Origin: Clytia hemisphaerica
Lineage: Eukaryota > Cnidaria > Hydrozoa > Leptothecata > Clytiidae
Reading direction: 5' to 3'
Length of the DNA: 64,000 nucleotides
Assembly: GCA_902728285.1 (NCBI GenBank)
Contig: CACVBU010000349.1
Location: 396,384-460,383, forward strand
This document shows, piece by piece, positions 56,501 to 60,949 of the stretch. The number at the start of each line of letters is the position of its first letter. Position 1 is the first letter of the stretch. A model generated the notes under the pieces. The model saw only the letters and a list, made by a program, of their open reading frames with translations, had not been told where the DNA came from and made no database searches. A program made the translations under genes and the position numbers.

Positions 56501-58794
56501 GTTTTAGAGTTAATGTTTACCTTTTGGGAATTTAAATTGGTTTAAATGTGTAATTTCATAGCAATGGAATCTGTTTGAAAACGAGGACAACAATAAATTT
56601 ATGCATCTCGAGAAAAGTGTATTGTTCCAGTGTTGACCAGTTTTTAAATATCCTCGGTTTGAAGGTTAAAGTGAGTGTGTTAAATTGGTCAATATTATTA
56701 GGAGTTCGATTGTTCATCCAGTGCTGACCAGTTTTTTAATATCCTCGGTTTAAAGGTTGAAGCGAGTGTGTTAAATTGGTCAATATTATTAGGAGTTCAA
56801 TTGTTCCAGTGCTGACCAGTTTTTAAATATCCTCGGTTTGAAGGTTGAAGCGAGTGTGTTAAATTGGTCAATATTATTAGGAGTTCGATTGTTCATCCAG
56901 TGCTGACCAGTTTTTTAATATCCTCGGTTTAAAGGTTGAAGCGAGTGTGTTAAATTGGTCAATATTATTAGGAGTTCAATTGTTCCAGTGCTGACCAGTT
57001 TTTAAATATCCTCGGTTTGAAGGTTGAAGCGAGTGTGTTAAATTGGTCAATATTATTAGGAGTTCAATTGTTCCAGTGCTGACCAGTTTTTTAATATCCT
57101 CGGTTTAAAGGTTGAAGCGAGTGTGTTAAATTGGTCAATATTATTAGGAGTTCAATTGTTCCAGTGCTGACCAGTTTTTAAATATCCTCGGTTTGAAGGT
57201 TGAAGCGAGTGTGTTAAATTGGTCAATATTATTAGGAGTTCGATTGTTCCAGTGCTGTCCAGTTTTTAAATATCCTCGGTTTGAAGGTTGAAGCGAGTGT
57301 GTTAAATTGGTCAATATTATTAGGAGTTCGATTGTTCCATTGCTGTCCAGTTTTTAAATATCCTCGGTTTGAAGGTTGAAGCGAGTGTGTTAAATTGGTC
57401 AATATTATTAGGAGTTCGATTGTTCCAGTGCTGTCCAGTTTTTAAATATCCTCGGTTTGAAGGTTGAAGCGAGTGTGTTAAATTGGTCAATATTATTAGG
57501 AGTTCAATTGTTCCAGTACTGACCAGGTTTTAAATATCCTCGGTTTGAAGGTTGAAGCGAGTGTGTTAAATTGGTCAATATTATTAGGAGTTCAATTGTT
57601 CCAGTACTGACCAGGTTTTAAATATCCTCGGTTGAAGGTTGAAGCGAGTGTGTTAAATTGGTCAATATTATTAGGAGTTCAATTGTTCCAGTACTGACCA
57701 GGTTTTAGATATCCTCGGTTTGAAGGTTGAAGCGAGTGTGTTAAATTGGTCAATATTATTAGGAGTTCAATTTGTTTCAGTGCTGACCAGTTTTTAAATA
57801 TCCTCGGTTTGAAGGTTAAAGCGTGTTAAATTGGTCAATATTATTATTGTTATTATTATTTAATCGCACGGATGCAGTCCCGGCACGCCAAATATTAAAT
57901 ATATACTACACAATTTTTGCACGAAGGCAGTCTCGGCACCCCAAATACACGTTTTTTTTTAAGAAACTAGTTTTACCAAGCAGCCTCAATGTTTCTTAAG
58001 AAATCGGCCTTTTGAGCCTTAAATGTCTCTTACGTGTTTCTAAACTTTTTGACATAATCAGCCATAGTCAGTTTTGATTGGAAGGTTCTTAAAAAAAAAC
58101 GAATTAAAAAATGTTATTTTCTCATTCTCAGCCTCGGCATGTCCCTTAGATGTTTCCTAGTTTTTAGGCATTCTGAGCCTCATGTTTCTTAAAAGTGTGT
58201 TTCTTAAAAAAAAAAAACGTGTATTAGATATGTTAAATAAAATAACTTTTGTCAAAAATCTAGAAGGAACACAAAAGTTCAGAATCACTGGAACTATATG
58301 AGAGCGAAGAAGAAAGACTATCTTTGCTCTATGGAGTTCTGCTGCCGCGGAGGCACAGGAGAACTGAACTCAAGAGGGCAAAGTTAATTTTTCTTCTTAC
58401 CCAAGTTGTCGTGATGGCAAGGGACTCGTTTCGTTTTTCAGGCATGAAACGCCGATTTATGGAATTTTAATTTTAAATAACCTTTGCCTAAAATGATCTT
58501 GAAATTACACTTGTATTTCTATTTTTTATAGCTCGCAGGCAGTGGTCAAAGGAGCAACAAAGTGTGATGAATGAAGATTTTGACTCCTGCTTTAAAGCAC
58601 TCAAACCCCCTGGGAAAAAAGAATGCGACGATGTTATGGAGAAACACTTTCCGTTGTTCGCCTCAAGAGAGTGGCTTGATTTGAAATACTATGTTCATAA
58701 TAAGATTAAGAACCCTGCGAAAAAGGCAAAGACACTGGCACAAAGGGCGGCAAGAAATGTTACAAAAAAGACAAAAAAAAAGGCAGTGAAGTAA
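25686..58794 (+). CDS. kinase - SET - zinc finger - tyrosine recombinase fusion gene (22-exon model)
   Basis: One phase-consistent gene of about 1,477 codons. Exons: 25686-26507 (start ATG chosen after a possible acceptor at 25672), 27999-28076 (or 28049), 28332-28440, 28714-28876, 29363-29552, 35510-35581, 35964-35994, 36492-36523, 36801-36893, 37055-37102, 37373-37432, 37635-37670, 37803-37919, 38161-38208, 38450-38494, 38876-38923, 39235-39337, 48628-49563, 51533-52468, 53308-53451, 54188-54247, 58532-58794. All 21 introns are GT-AG and phase-compatible. The kinase's last helix spans exon 1/2 (RPKISE|VVDAL), the SET domain spans exons 3-5, and the recombinase spans exons 18-19. From memory, unnamed fish and cnidarian proteins share the SET to C-terminus part; the kinase addition is the less expected feature. 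Alternative: two adjacent genes wrongly joined across the 6-kb intron 29553-35509. Confidence 0.7.
26508..27998 (+). other. intron 1 with element 27611-27922
   Basis: Starts GTTTGT, ends TTTTAG. Contains poly-C runs (26599-26608, 27438-27448) and an inverted-repeat element. No additional exon seen. Confidence 0.6.
27611..27922. mobile_element. C/G-run MITE with ACTCTTAGGTTCCAAATAAAC ends
   Basis: The left end ACTCTTAGGTTCCAAATAAA is mirrored by GTTTATTTGGAACCTAAGAGT ending about 27922. The interior repeats CCCCCCCGTTTATTA and TTTTCCAACCCCCC in several copies. Related motifs occur at 16065-16256 and 50580-50825. Confidence 0.7.
27999..28440 (+). CDS. exons 2-3: kinase-to-SET linker
   Basis: Exon 2 (27999-28076; alternative donor at 28050) completes the kinase C-terminal helix (VVDALGSIFGTGSRVKK). 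Exon 3 (28332-28440) reads VLPKRIKVDNNAVALEWLAL and ends in HDLIG, where the SET domain begins; the phase-1 donor GTATGT joins in frame to exon 4 (HDLIG|YGVFAK). Confidence 0.7.
28714..29552 (+). CDS. exons 4-5: KMT5A-like SET methyltransferase domain
   Basis: Exon 4 (28714-28876) carries the GxG SAM-binding turn and first strands (GYGVFAKRLITKGEFIASYE). Exon 5 (29363-29552) joins in phase 2 to give FCIDASKIDRLGRYINDSK, then TPNC, then IFAIKDIQEGMEVRYNYND, ending FWRKQ. The C-[IV]-D-A, GR-IN-SK--NC and Y-Y-D order matches the SETD8/KMT5A histone H4 lysine-20 methyltransferase group rather than the SUV39 or SET2 groups; no pre-SET or post-SET cysteines are seen. The usual NHS is NDS. The likely role is lysine methylation of chromatin or another protein; substrate unknown. 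Confidence 0.88.
29963..30355. repeat. 393-bp direct repeat, copy 1
   Basis: Matches 32310-32702 almost base for base (differences: one T in a T-run near 30090, AT versus AA near 30260, and the start of the A-run). It begins with (TA)n then GTGAAGATATGTAATATC and ends in about 22 A. Copy 1 is flanked by TATATATA on both sides. The two copies bracket the truncated Penelope-like ORF at 31117-32301, so they may be pseudo-LTRs or the shared 3' end of two elements. Confidence 0.9.
30356..31116 (-). mobile_element. 3' region of the truncated Penelope-like element, with GC-rich cassette C
   Basis: Minus-strand head at 31080-31115 (CTTCGAACCGGGTT). A GTATACTTTCTTCAACG/AGTATACTTC inverted pair lies at about 30885-30960. 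No coding capacity. Confidence 0.45.
31117..32301 (-). pseudogene. Penelope-like reverse transcriptase, 5'-truncated
   Basis: A 394-codon frame for a Penelope-like retroelement reverse transcriptase. Recognisable motifs: YWTPKKHKTPTGKRFI, FDFSTLYTKIPHDKL (first catalytic Asp), IGIPMGIDPAPFWANLFLY, RFIDDLCAIND (catalytic DD) and ASFLNLDITI. The frame has no internal stop but starts abruptly beside the 393-bp repeat at 32310 and lacks about 320 N-terminal residues present in its neighbour at 33083-35287. No GIY-YIG endonuclease is visible after the RT. It is a partial copy of a different subfamily from the neighbour. Confidence 0.88.
32310..32702. repeat. 393-bp direct repeat, copy 2
   Basis: Near-identical to 29963-30355, ends in about 22 A at 32681-32702. 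It abuts the truncation point of the ORF at 31117-32301. Confidence 0.9.
32703..33060 (-). mobile_element. 3' region of the longer Penelope-like element, with GC-rich cassette D
   Basis: Minus-strand head at 32935-32968 (CGGCACGCCGAACCGGG), about 115 bp after the ORF stop. Farther 3' are a region near 32770-32800 (GGCGACTGAGTGTGGGCCC) in the place of the ACTCTAGAGT block of copies A and B, and the T-rich junction with the 393-bp repeat. Confidence 0.5.
33083..35287 (-). CDS. Penelope-like reverse transcriptase, 734 codons
   Basis: An intact long frame. N-terminal part (about 1-330) contains CECVNSEFCDPFHQHIITGD, then GPNYREPKRVNF, then FVIVTIDKASKNFALICKKF. RT core: MYWIPKMHKNPIGCRFI (about 370-390), FDFATLYTTLPHDLL (about 452), IGIPMGIDPAPFWANLFLY (about 536), RFIDDLCALND (about 581), ASFLDLDITV (about 616). 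The order and the FLDLDIT motif fit Penelope-like elements, not LINE or LTR enzymes. No GIY-YIG nuclease is seen at either end. The first residues (MSKLVIIIIII) are encoded by an (ATT)n microsatellite, so the true start may be elsewhere or missing. Opposite orientation to the host gene. Confidence 0.9.
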   Translation of the reverse strand: MSKLVIIIIIINLFVNAGQVLYTKLYHLQNDIIDSIRVALNRLKKSTLKKIASEIISRGPLVSLDSFSEQHYLYILDIIETLIYIPLPSKAKKVAPKHICNVFFDNKAIELIHLPSILNQPDILELLPEPLTTKENRPVVTYSLHKTIRNKILNYQDAVNSIFIDDEVSFTLDSDRCECVNSEFCDPFHQHIITGDLRIVENSKLRKLLTKGPNYREPKRVNFKTALENIITSLDECIDTLEQKTKFKARAFKFWRDTIISKVEIKIRKLKKKTKIHDTKPILKNPEVLAYLETLQKRFVIVTIDKASKNFALICKKFYVSRLLREISGNNTYQPSNLDLNSILENSENLCKTFGLSLSDKMKTLPIMYWIPKMHKNPIGCRFIIASKSCSTKPLSRAVSMVFKVLYKHVEQFHHKSRFFSSFNKFWVVQNSLPVIGHLNRINAKKKAKRISTFDFATLYTTLPHDLLIEILTKIINFVFDLGCRNKLGFSNTSAYWTTKGKDDRFFTSTSLSECVSFLIKNCFFKVGNSILKQCIGIPMGIDPAPFWANLFLYHFESEYVKGLISASSPSAYNFHSVGRFIDDLCALNDRDEFHNCYKQIYPKELDLKVEHHGNHASFLDLDITVENNIFRYKLFDKRDAFPFFIVRMPHADSNIPSCIFYGSVFSEILRIARSTLMFEDLTPRVTELFIRMRNQGASNAFLKKQVVKCFSRFPDCFMKYGKTVEEFLHIFKL
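35258..35278. repeat. (AAT)n microsatellite at the Penelope-like 5' end
   Basis: About seven AAT units; on the minus strand they encode the Ile run near the start of the 734-codon frame. Confidence 0.85.
35510..36523 (+). CDS. exons 6-8: post-SET linker
   Basis: 35510-35581 (EEFQTFRNPMKKEDLPVNGK, 24 codons, phase 0/0), 35964-35994 (TERCSSKDIK, ends phase 1) and 36492-36523 (DFDVSDESVEY). Joining exons 7 and 8 makes a new Asp codon (G|AT). The intron after exon 6 holds a partial copy (35620-35745) of the inverted-repeat element at 3560-3742. Confidence 0.6.
36801..37919 (+). CDS. exons 9-13: basic NLS and acidic linker
   Basis: Five phase-0 exons: 36801-36893 (KHPKKKRKD, a classical monopartite NLS), 37055-37102, 37373-37432 (RKHSSSRKASNRNAATSNQQ), 37635-37670 and 37803-37919 (39 codons, Asp/Asn-rich, made of GATGATGAT and GACGTTAAT repeats). 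The region is predicted disordered and would target the protein to the nucleus. Confidence 0.65.
38161..39337 (+). CDS. exons 14-17: linker with second acidic tract
   Basis: 38161-38208 (PLVNIKVLHKQGFFDP), 38450-38494, 38876-38923 (SIPCDSALGGDFPSFE) and 39235-39337 (MTDQEEEEEEEDGGGENNQV, then VDDDDENDKDFVPEH). The last ends in phase 1 at CATA|GTATGA and joins exon 18 (GTTCCG) to make two Ser codons, bridging the 9.3-kb intron that carries the Copia element. Confidence 0.62.
39634..40088 (-). pseudogene. Cys-rich ORF fragment interrupted by Copia
   Basis: The minus frame contains YRCKSKFFCEGKC, ECSVCHNILHRHHC, a zinc-ribbon-like arrangement, preceded (across a TAG near 39930) by KCEQFLKRIEELEKSVPCLE. 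Skipping the Copia insertion and one copy of its target duplication, the frame continues upstream to 45286-45352 without a stop. It looks like a repeat-type gene fragment, not part of the host gene. Family not recognised. Confidence 0.4.
40084..40088. other. Copia target-site duplication, left copy
   Basis: TAAAG here and again at 45286-45290. Confidence 0.9.
40089..40323 (+). repeat. Copia 5' LTR
   Basis: 235 bp, TGTTAATC...TTTAACA, standard TG...CA ends. No difference from the 3' LTR found by eye. Confidence 0.96.
40326..40337 (+). other. primer-binding site (initiator Met tRNA 3' end)
   Basis: TGGTAGCAGAGG, two bases after the 5' LTR, is complementary to the CCA-tailed 3' end of animal initiator-methionine tRNA over 12 bases. 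Confidence 0.8.
40353..44738 (+). CDS. Copia Gag-Pol polyprotein, 1461 aa
   Basis: All retrotransposition activities in one frame. Gag occupies about the first 270 residues, with an RGG-rich stretch before a CCHC zinc knuckle (CMVCGSVFHWARDC, 274-287). Protease: VLDSGCT (catalytic Asp 328). Integrase: zinc-binding HRQFSH (from 483) to CESCKIC, then D549 (MDLKEW), D607 (LVDNGGEFD) and E643 (NGLVERH), giving D-D-35-E. Reverse transcriptase: D1071 (SIDVRAAFLQG) and the HVDDFFWGG box (1155-1157). RNase H: HSDASYAN (about 1309), AAEMLA and YIDSQS. PR-IN-RT-RH order defines Ty1/Copia. No frameshift between gag and pol. Confidence 0.97.
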   Translation: MANKNDIKAPPALKEDVPYENWKKEITIWQLFTSLEKKKQGLAILLSLEGKAREAALELEVDELNKDDGVSKVLAQLDKLYLKDKLQLSFQAYDSFRKFKRPNDMPIADFVVEFERLYNKAKAYEMILPDGILAYEFLNNANISDSHEKLIRATMTELSYNSMKDQLRKVFGDLSLSVSSNKSKDVGAVNNQVKFESRDEMTFETTSRDEEAEEVYYGNYRDRSNRGGRSRPNRGRFNFRGRGGRGQHGGAERRHQDGKPRRNPSGPDGAPSTCMVCGSVFHWARDCPDSYDNLMKHKNKSKEDDEIALFSDTLKQFVGETLGTAVLDSGCTKNVCGKTWLGCYLETLDKNQLSTVKEFKSSTSFKFGNGDSVESLKKVKVPAYIGGKNVFIETDVIDGDLPLLLSKDAMKKAEMNIDFIHDNVTIFGQTQKLMFTSSGHYCIPLGYCTNDLNSNRKSECDSLALFGSTNSVEEKKGMMQKLHRQFSHAPYHRIKSLLKDAGVDDQENIDVLKKVCESCKICQVYKKTPQRPVVGLSMAHYLNETVAMDLKEWKEGSSKTWFLHLVDHATRYSASSVIKSKKKEVIVGQLFDIWIKIFGYPNKFLVDNGGEFDNQEFQDFCENLNIKIKTTAAESPWSNGLVERHNGIIGENVTKIVRDVDCELRIALSWAVSAKNALHNIHGFSPNQLVFGRNPNFPSVLTDKLPALEGKTTSEVVRDNLNAMHSARKAFVASEASEKIRRALRHNVGSSVDVKYVTQDSVYYKRKNDPKWKGPGTVIGQDGQQVLVKHGSVYVRVHPCRLMPEKSEVQYNPPRNQEDVPNPDAPSTPRQLPQGVDSDSDDDVTQEITPTNNVEQQTEENGIARSVAGQMQDSVVQKNVTLPKPKQKVKYLPRDDTNWKTVEVISRAGKANGKYKHWLNIKNEDNTVECIDWKNSVQEWHPNESSDEEANGINGAIIEDSQEAETVFYSVNGMDVDPVLLNESKEKELANWRRNNVYQEVPDAGQKCVSTRWVFTEKFIDGKKSIKSRLVARGFEEDSSFQVNSPTCSKEALRLASTLMMTNGWKCNSIDVRAAFLQGKQIDRDVFIKPPPEVENKNIWKLNVCVYGLSDAPRAWYLRVKEVLASLGARCCKHDAGLFYSHKNGSLQGIIVIHVDDFFWGGTMDFVQKVIQPFKQTFEIGTEETGSFKYLGLNITQTKNGIQIEQTRYCQSIKPIPVSKERKTQRNLPLGSGETKQLRMLVGQMNWAATQTRPDILFDCCELASKMKNATVADILDANKVLKKLQNDVMIKLPPLKDINHLKFVVHSDASYANLNDGGSQGGYIILLSDDISKKLSPIAWQAKRIKRVVKSTLAAEMLALVEAAESCYWLQSILNEVLGTEGCRIECYIDSQSLYNAANSTTSLSDKRLRVDVAIIREMLQNNEISKLVWVPSKSQLADCLTKKGANTSSVVNVLTTNQL
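45037..45049 (+). other. Copia polypurine tract
   Basis: AAAGAAAGGGGAG-type purine run directly before the 3' LTR; primes plus-strand DNA synthesis. Confidence 0.8.
45051..45285 (+). repeat. Copia 3' LTR
   Basis: 235 bp, reads identical to 40089-40323. Confidence 0.96.
45286..46470. other. intronic, no gene seen
   Basis: The right target duplication (45286-45290) and 67 bp of the disrupted Cys-rich frame, then AT-rich sequence with poly-T runs. Confidence 0.5.
46478..47090 (+). pseudogene. decayed non-LTR retrotransposon RT, C-terminal region
   Basis: Frame 1 gives KVNKGIGFINRLPKHVPRKS, LLTLYKSYIRP; a one-base loss then shifts to LDYGDIIYDHPGNSTSVYRL. Farther on, scattered frames give ITVK/SEIT-type remnants and LRNYLPARLAAPGNL-like sequence. 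This is the well-known segment after the RT palm in jockey/CR1/L2-type elements. Multiple stops and shifts show it is dead. Confidence 0.75.
47091..48627. other. intronic with one GC-ended MITE
   Basis: Apart from 47204-47558 there is no coding signal before the exon acceptor at 48627. Confidence 0.5.
47204..47558. mobile_element. MITE with CCCCGGGGGGGG ends
   Basis: The left part (CCCCGGGGGGGGGGCA, GATGGGTATGTGCGGACGG) is mirrored by CCGTCCGCACATACCCCTCA and CCCCCCCGGGG. The interior has at least four copies of GTCTCTCTAAGGGTCGG-like repeats. Confidence 0.75.
48628..49563 (+). CDS. exon 18: acidic tract, zinc finger, recombinase N-terminal region
   Basis: 312 codons. Begins with a Glu-rich tract (SEEEEDEEEEEEKEREENPE), then a C2H2-like finger YHCLFCPKKGAKLVGHWQRR followed by H (C-x2-C-x9-H-x4-H), then SEPDVAQLVSL. 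A second, degenerate zinc site is FCLEFYYRRDLRRHMENC. The rest is helical (ISKMRGDEVGNKVKMDPTII, LRELGRFLVAMQR) and resembles the core-binding half of a tyrosine recombinase. Ends in phase 1 (PSLG|). Zinc finger plus core-binding domain would be the DNA-binding half. Confidence 0.8.
49564..51532 (+). other. intron 18 with a MITE and G-run elements
   Basis: GTAAGA donor, CCTATAG acceptor at 51532. 49672-50000 is a MITE; 50580-50825 has repeated GCGGGGGGGGGTTGGAATAAG segments. Confidence 0.6.
49672..50000. mobile_element. MITE with GGTGTCCACTTTGT ends
   Basis: ATGGTGTCCACTTTGTCAGG is mirrored by AACTTTGAGTGGACACCCTG. Internal AAATGTCAGGAAA repeats. Confidence 0.6.
51533..52468 (+). CDS. exon 19: tyrosine recombinase/integrase-like catalytic domain
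   Basis: 312 codons that complete the domain begun in exon 18. Active-site landmarks: first Arg in LNRRRSGEAAKLK (about 51864-51880), second Arg in STKLRKHVAT (about 52228-52256), HGR-type His in FLGHDVKIHKEYYRL (LGH near 52313) and the Tyr nucleophile within YY (about 52342-52347). This is the R...xxLR.H...LGH...Y order of phage integrase, XerD and Crypton enzymes. The His that usually precedes the second Arg by three residues is Thr here. It would cut and rejoin DNA through a 3' phosphotyrosine if active. The C-terminal part is LQVAKCGKILMLLEQGKMAD, then GKSLSEIDLDIN. Confidence 0.85.
52657..52730 (+). CDS. possible alternative terminal exon
   Basis: After AATCCAG, GTGAATCT... continues exon 19 in phase for 24 codons (GESKNIEIARKKFHEKEMED, FGEE) to a TAG at 52728-52730. 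If used, it would end the protein right after the recombinase domain and omit the acidic tail and C-terminal domain. Confidence 0.4.
53308..54247 (+). CDS. exons 20-21: acidic and lysine-rich tail
   Basis: 53308-53451 encodes EIHSDLEDGDDDDEVESDSE followed by a Glu/Lys run; 54188-54247 encodes VAKKKKAISKKKESKKTPVK. Both are phase 1/1 and fit between exons 19 and 22. Alternating acidic and basic blocks resemble those of nuclear chromatin proteins. Confidence 0.7.
55652..57845. repeat. 88-bp satellite, about 22 units
   Basis: The unit contains GTTGAAGCGAGTGTGTTAAA, TTGGTCAATATTATTAGGAG, TTCAATTGTTCCAGTGCTGA, CCAGTTTTTAAATATCCTCG, GTTTGAAG. Variants: TTCGATTGTTCATCCAG (longer) and GGTTTAAAG. Some adjacent units alternate long and short forms. 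A MITE splits it at 56367-56620. Confidence 0.95.
56367..56620. mobile_element. MITE with ~70-bp inverted ends inside the satellite
   Basis: ACACTCTTCTCGAGATGCAT (then AAGTTTATTGTTGTCCTCG and onward) is mirrored by ATGCATCTCGAGAAAAGTGT. The satellite motif TTCAATTGTTCC is split as TTCAAT and ATTGTTCC, suggesting a two-base AT duplication. Confidence 0.88.
57944..58225. mobile_element. MITE with AATACACG-T9-AAGAAAC ends
   Basis: AATACACGTTTTTTTTTTAAG at 57944 is mirrored by TTAAAAAAAAAAAACGTGTATT at about 58205-58225. The interior repeats TTTCTTAA and CCTCA(G/T) words. Confidence 0.75.
58532..58794 (+). CDS. exon 22: C-terminal basic domain and stop
   Basis: 87 codons and TAA. ARRQWSKEQQSVMNEDF, ALKPPGKKECDDVMEKHFPL, ASREWLDLKYYVHNKIKNPA, then a Lys-rich tail. 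Spaced Trp residues and PGK-EC resemble a SANT/Myb-like fold; from memory, a similar tail closes related recombinase proteins in other animals. Confidence 0.75.
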
Positions 58795-59118
58795 TTGAAT
58801 AGTTTTATTTTTTTTCAGATAAAATTGATACAAGTATCATAATACGATTCCTTTTCCAGTGCTGCTTCTCGTATTTTGAGCCCACTTGGTTATAATCAAG
58901 TTTTTTAAGAATTTCCATTCCTTATATATTTTTTGACACCCTATCGGGTGACTAATGAAAAGATCGGACGATTTTCGGCTTCTTGAGGCTGAAATATAAA
59001 TGATATAAACTCAATCCTTTTTTAAAAGATGGAGAATGCTGTAATTTAAAATTTGAGTCATTACTTTTTAAAATGGGTTTCTTTGGTTCTTCATTTATGA
59101 GCTTTTTACTACCTTGAT
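58795..59118. other. 3' flank of the fusion gene
   Basis: No canonical AATAAA is seen near the stop; ATAAAA occurs at about 58819. Confidence 0.4.
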
Positions 59119-59600
59119 AATCGTACTAATTTTCGCGGTTTTTTAAAAAATCGAAAAATTCGCATTTTTTTTTATAAGCATACGAAAATCCGAAAACAGG
59201 CTCAGAGATGCTTAAGTCAAAAGCTTAATAAGGCTGAAAAATGCTTGAGAGGATGCTTAAATCTAAAGCATAAATTTAGGGAAATACTGAAAATCCATAA
59301 AATTCCAGCCAAAAAAAGCCAAAATCAGGAAAAAAACATTTTTCGTAGGCTCAAGTAATGCTTGCCATATGCTTAATTTTTCCCCATATCTGAGCCTAGA
59401 TATGCTTATAAGTGCAATGCTTATAAAAAAACATGTAATTTTCGTGGTTTTGGTCATTTTTAGACGAACTTCTTTCATTTTCCTAGGGCTTTTTGAAGAA
59501 TCTTCAAAGAATCATATTTCGCGGGTTTCATGATTTTCGCGAACTAGCCAAAAACCGCGAAAAGCGCGAAAATTAGTACCCTGCGAAAATTAGTACGATT
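59119..59600. mobile_element. MITE with AATCGTACTAATTTTCGCGG ends
   Basis: AATCGTACTAATTTTCGCGG is mirrored by GCGAAAATTAGTACGATT ending at 59600. Another element (59162-59434) is nested inside. Confidence 0.8.
59162..59434. mobile_element. nested MITE with CAT-T8-ATAAGCAT ends
   Basis: GCATTTTTTTTTATAAGCAT is mirrored by ATGCTTATAAAAAAACATG. GCTTAA/AGGCTCAG words repeat inside. Confidence 0.65.
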
Positions 59601-60490
59601 AAGGCAGTCAAAACTCGATTATCGGAAAGTGCAAAAATATATAATCCGTTCAAAGTCAATTGGGATGAATATCCTTTCTTTCAGATAGACAGGCTTTGTT
59701 ACAAAGTAGTACTTCTCTGTATTCACATTTTTTTTTTAATATTTCATCTCGGCTGTCCTTTTTTATTTCTTTGACCCAGATATGTAGATCAAATAGCCTG
59801 AACTCGTAGTTTTACATTTTTATAAATATGTAGTAACCAAACCTTTGAAAGATAAATTTTTATTTGTCAACTATCAAACTCTGTCTCATTTATCGTCTAT
59901 AAAGCCTGGCCCTATATTTCGAATTCTCAGAATAAGCATCATTTTTAAGGTTGGCCTTTTTCCCATGCTTAAAATTTTTAATTCGGAAAATGACCAGTTC
60001 CCCACGGCCCGAAACATTCAAAACCCAAGACCGATTTCGGTGTCTCTTGTTTTGTACTCCCCGTAGTATGTCTGTACTGCATCCATTGTTTGATGCTAAT
60101 CTACTCTTAAAACCCCTCACTGAAAACTGTACAGTTTTTATGGCTTCAAACGTCGAACAACGGCGGCTAGATTCCACTCCCGGGATCACGATAAAAAAAG
60201 CTCTTCTAATTCCTCGAATTGTCAAATTATAAAAGTGACAGTTAAGATTACGGTGAGTCCTCGTGTTACCCTTTTCTGCCAAACGAAAAGTTCGACACAG
60301 GTCCTCGGATTTGCGGTTTTTTAAATTAGAGCTTTATGTTGTGTTTTAACTGGAATTTTCAAGGAGCAGCTTTGTTTAATTTATAGCCAAAATGTTGCTG
60401 CTAACGTTGCTCTAAAACATGAGAAACCTAGATTTTTAACGGTTCCTCGGATTGTCGTAACAAAAATCAAGTCCTCGGATTGTTATATTC
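59601..60490. other. intergenic, no gene seen
   Basis: Overlapping ORFs near 59890-60280 on both strands lack domain similarity and splice context. Confidence 0.4.
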
Positions 60491-60492
60491 GT

Positions 60493-60536
60493 GTGTGTGT
60501 CTGTGTGTCTGTGTGTCTGTGTGTCTGTGTGTCTGT

Positions 60537-60619
<83 letters not shown>
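60493..60619. repeat. (GT)n microsatellite with GTCT interruptions
   Basis: About 60 GT units; the first part is (GTGTGTCT)n, the rest pure GT. Confidence 0.97.
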
Positions 60620-60622
<3 letters not shown>

Positions 60623-60637
60623 GCCCGACCTACACTG

Positions 60638-60885
60638 TGGGGACACACGCAAGTATTTCCCCTACATTGTGGGGACATTTTGCACAAAATGTCCCCATAG
60701 TGCAAATAACGTTAAAGAGCCTTTAAACCCCTCTGCGAGCCTCGTTTTGGTACTAAGAAAAAAATGTCCCCACAATGTTGTGTATCGTATTTTTGACATG
60801 AACTATACACAATCCAGATTTAAAAATTTTGCACTATGGGGACATGCTAGATGGAGTGTGTGTGCACTGTGGGGACAAAATCCTG
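60638..60885. repeat. cluster of TGTGGGGACA motifs in both orientations
   Basis: About six copies at roughly 60638, 60666, 60690 (inverted), 60764 (inverted), 60833 and 60868; one forms the palindrome GGGGACATTTTGCACAAAAT followed by GTCCCC. Confidence 0.8.
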
Positions 60886-60949
60886 ATTTTCTGGAAATCT
60901 GATTTTTTGGCTTTTAGACATTATTCTATTATTCTATTATTTTATTATT

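Larger units (their letters stand above)
54248..58531 (+). other. intron 21 with satellite and MITEs
   Basis: Donor GTAATC; acceptor TTTTTATAG at 58531. A weak optional exon at 55035-55048 (DEAP then TAG) follows CTCCAG. Confidence 0.55.

Noticed and set aside
59890-60282. Overlapping 73-130 codon ORFs on both strands
   Set aside because: No domain, no splice support and mutual overlap; chance open frames are likely.
60436-60902. ORFs of alternating Val-Cys or Thr-His
   Set aside because: Translation of the (GT)n tract.
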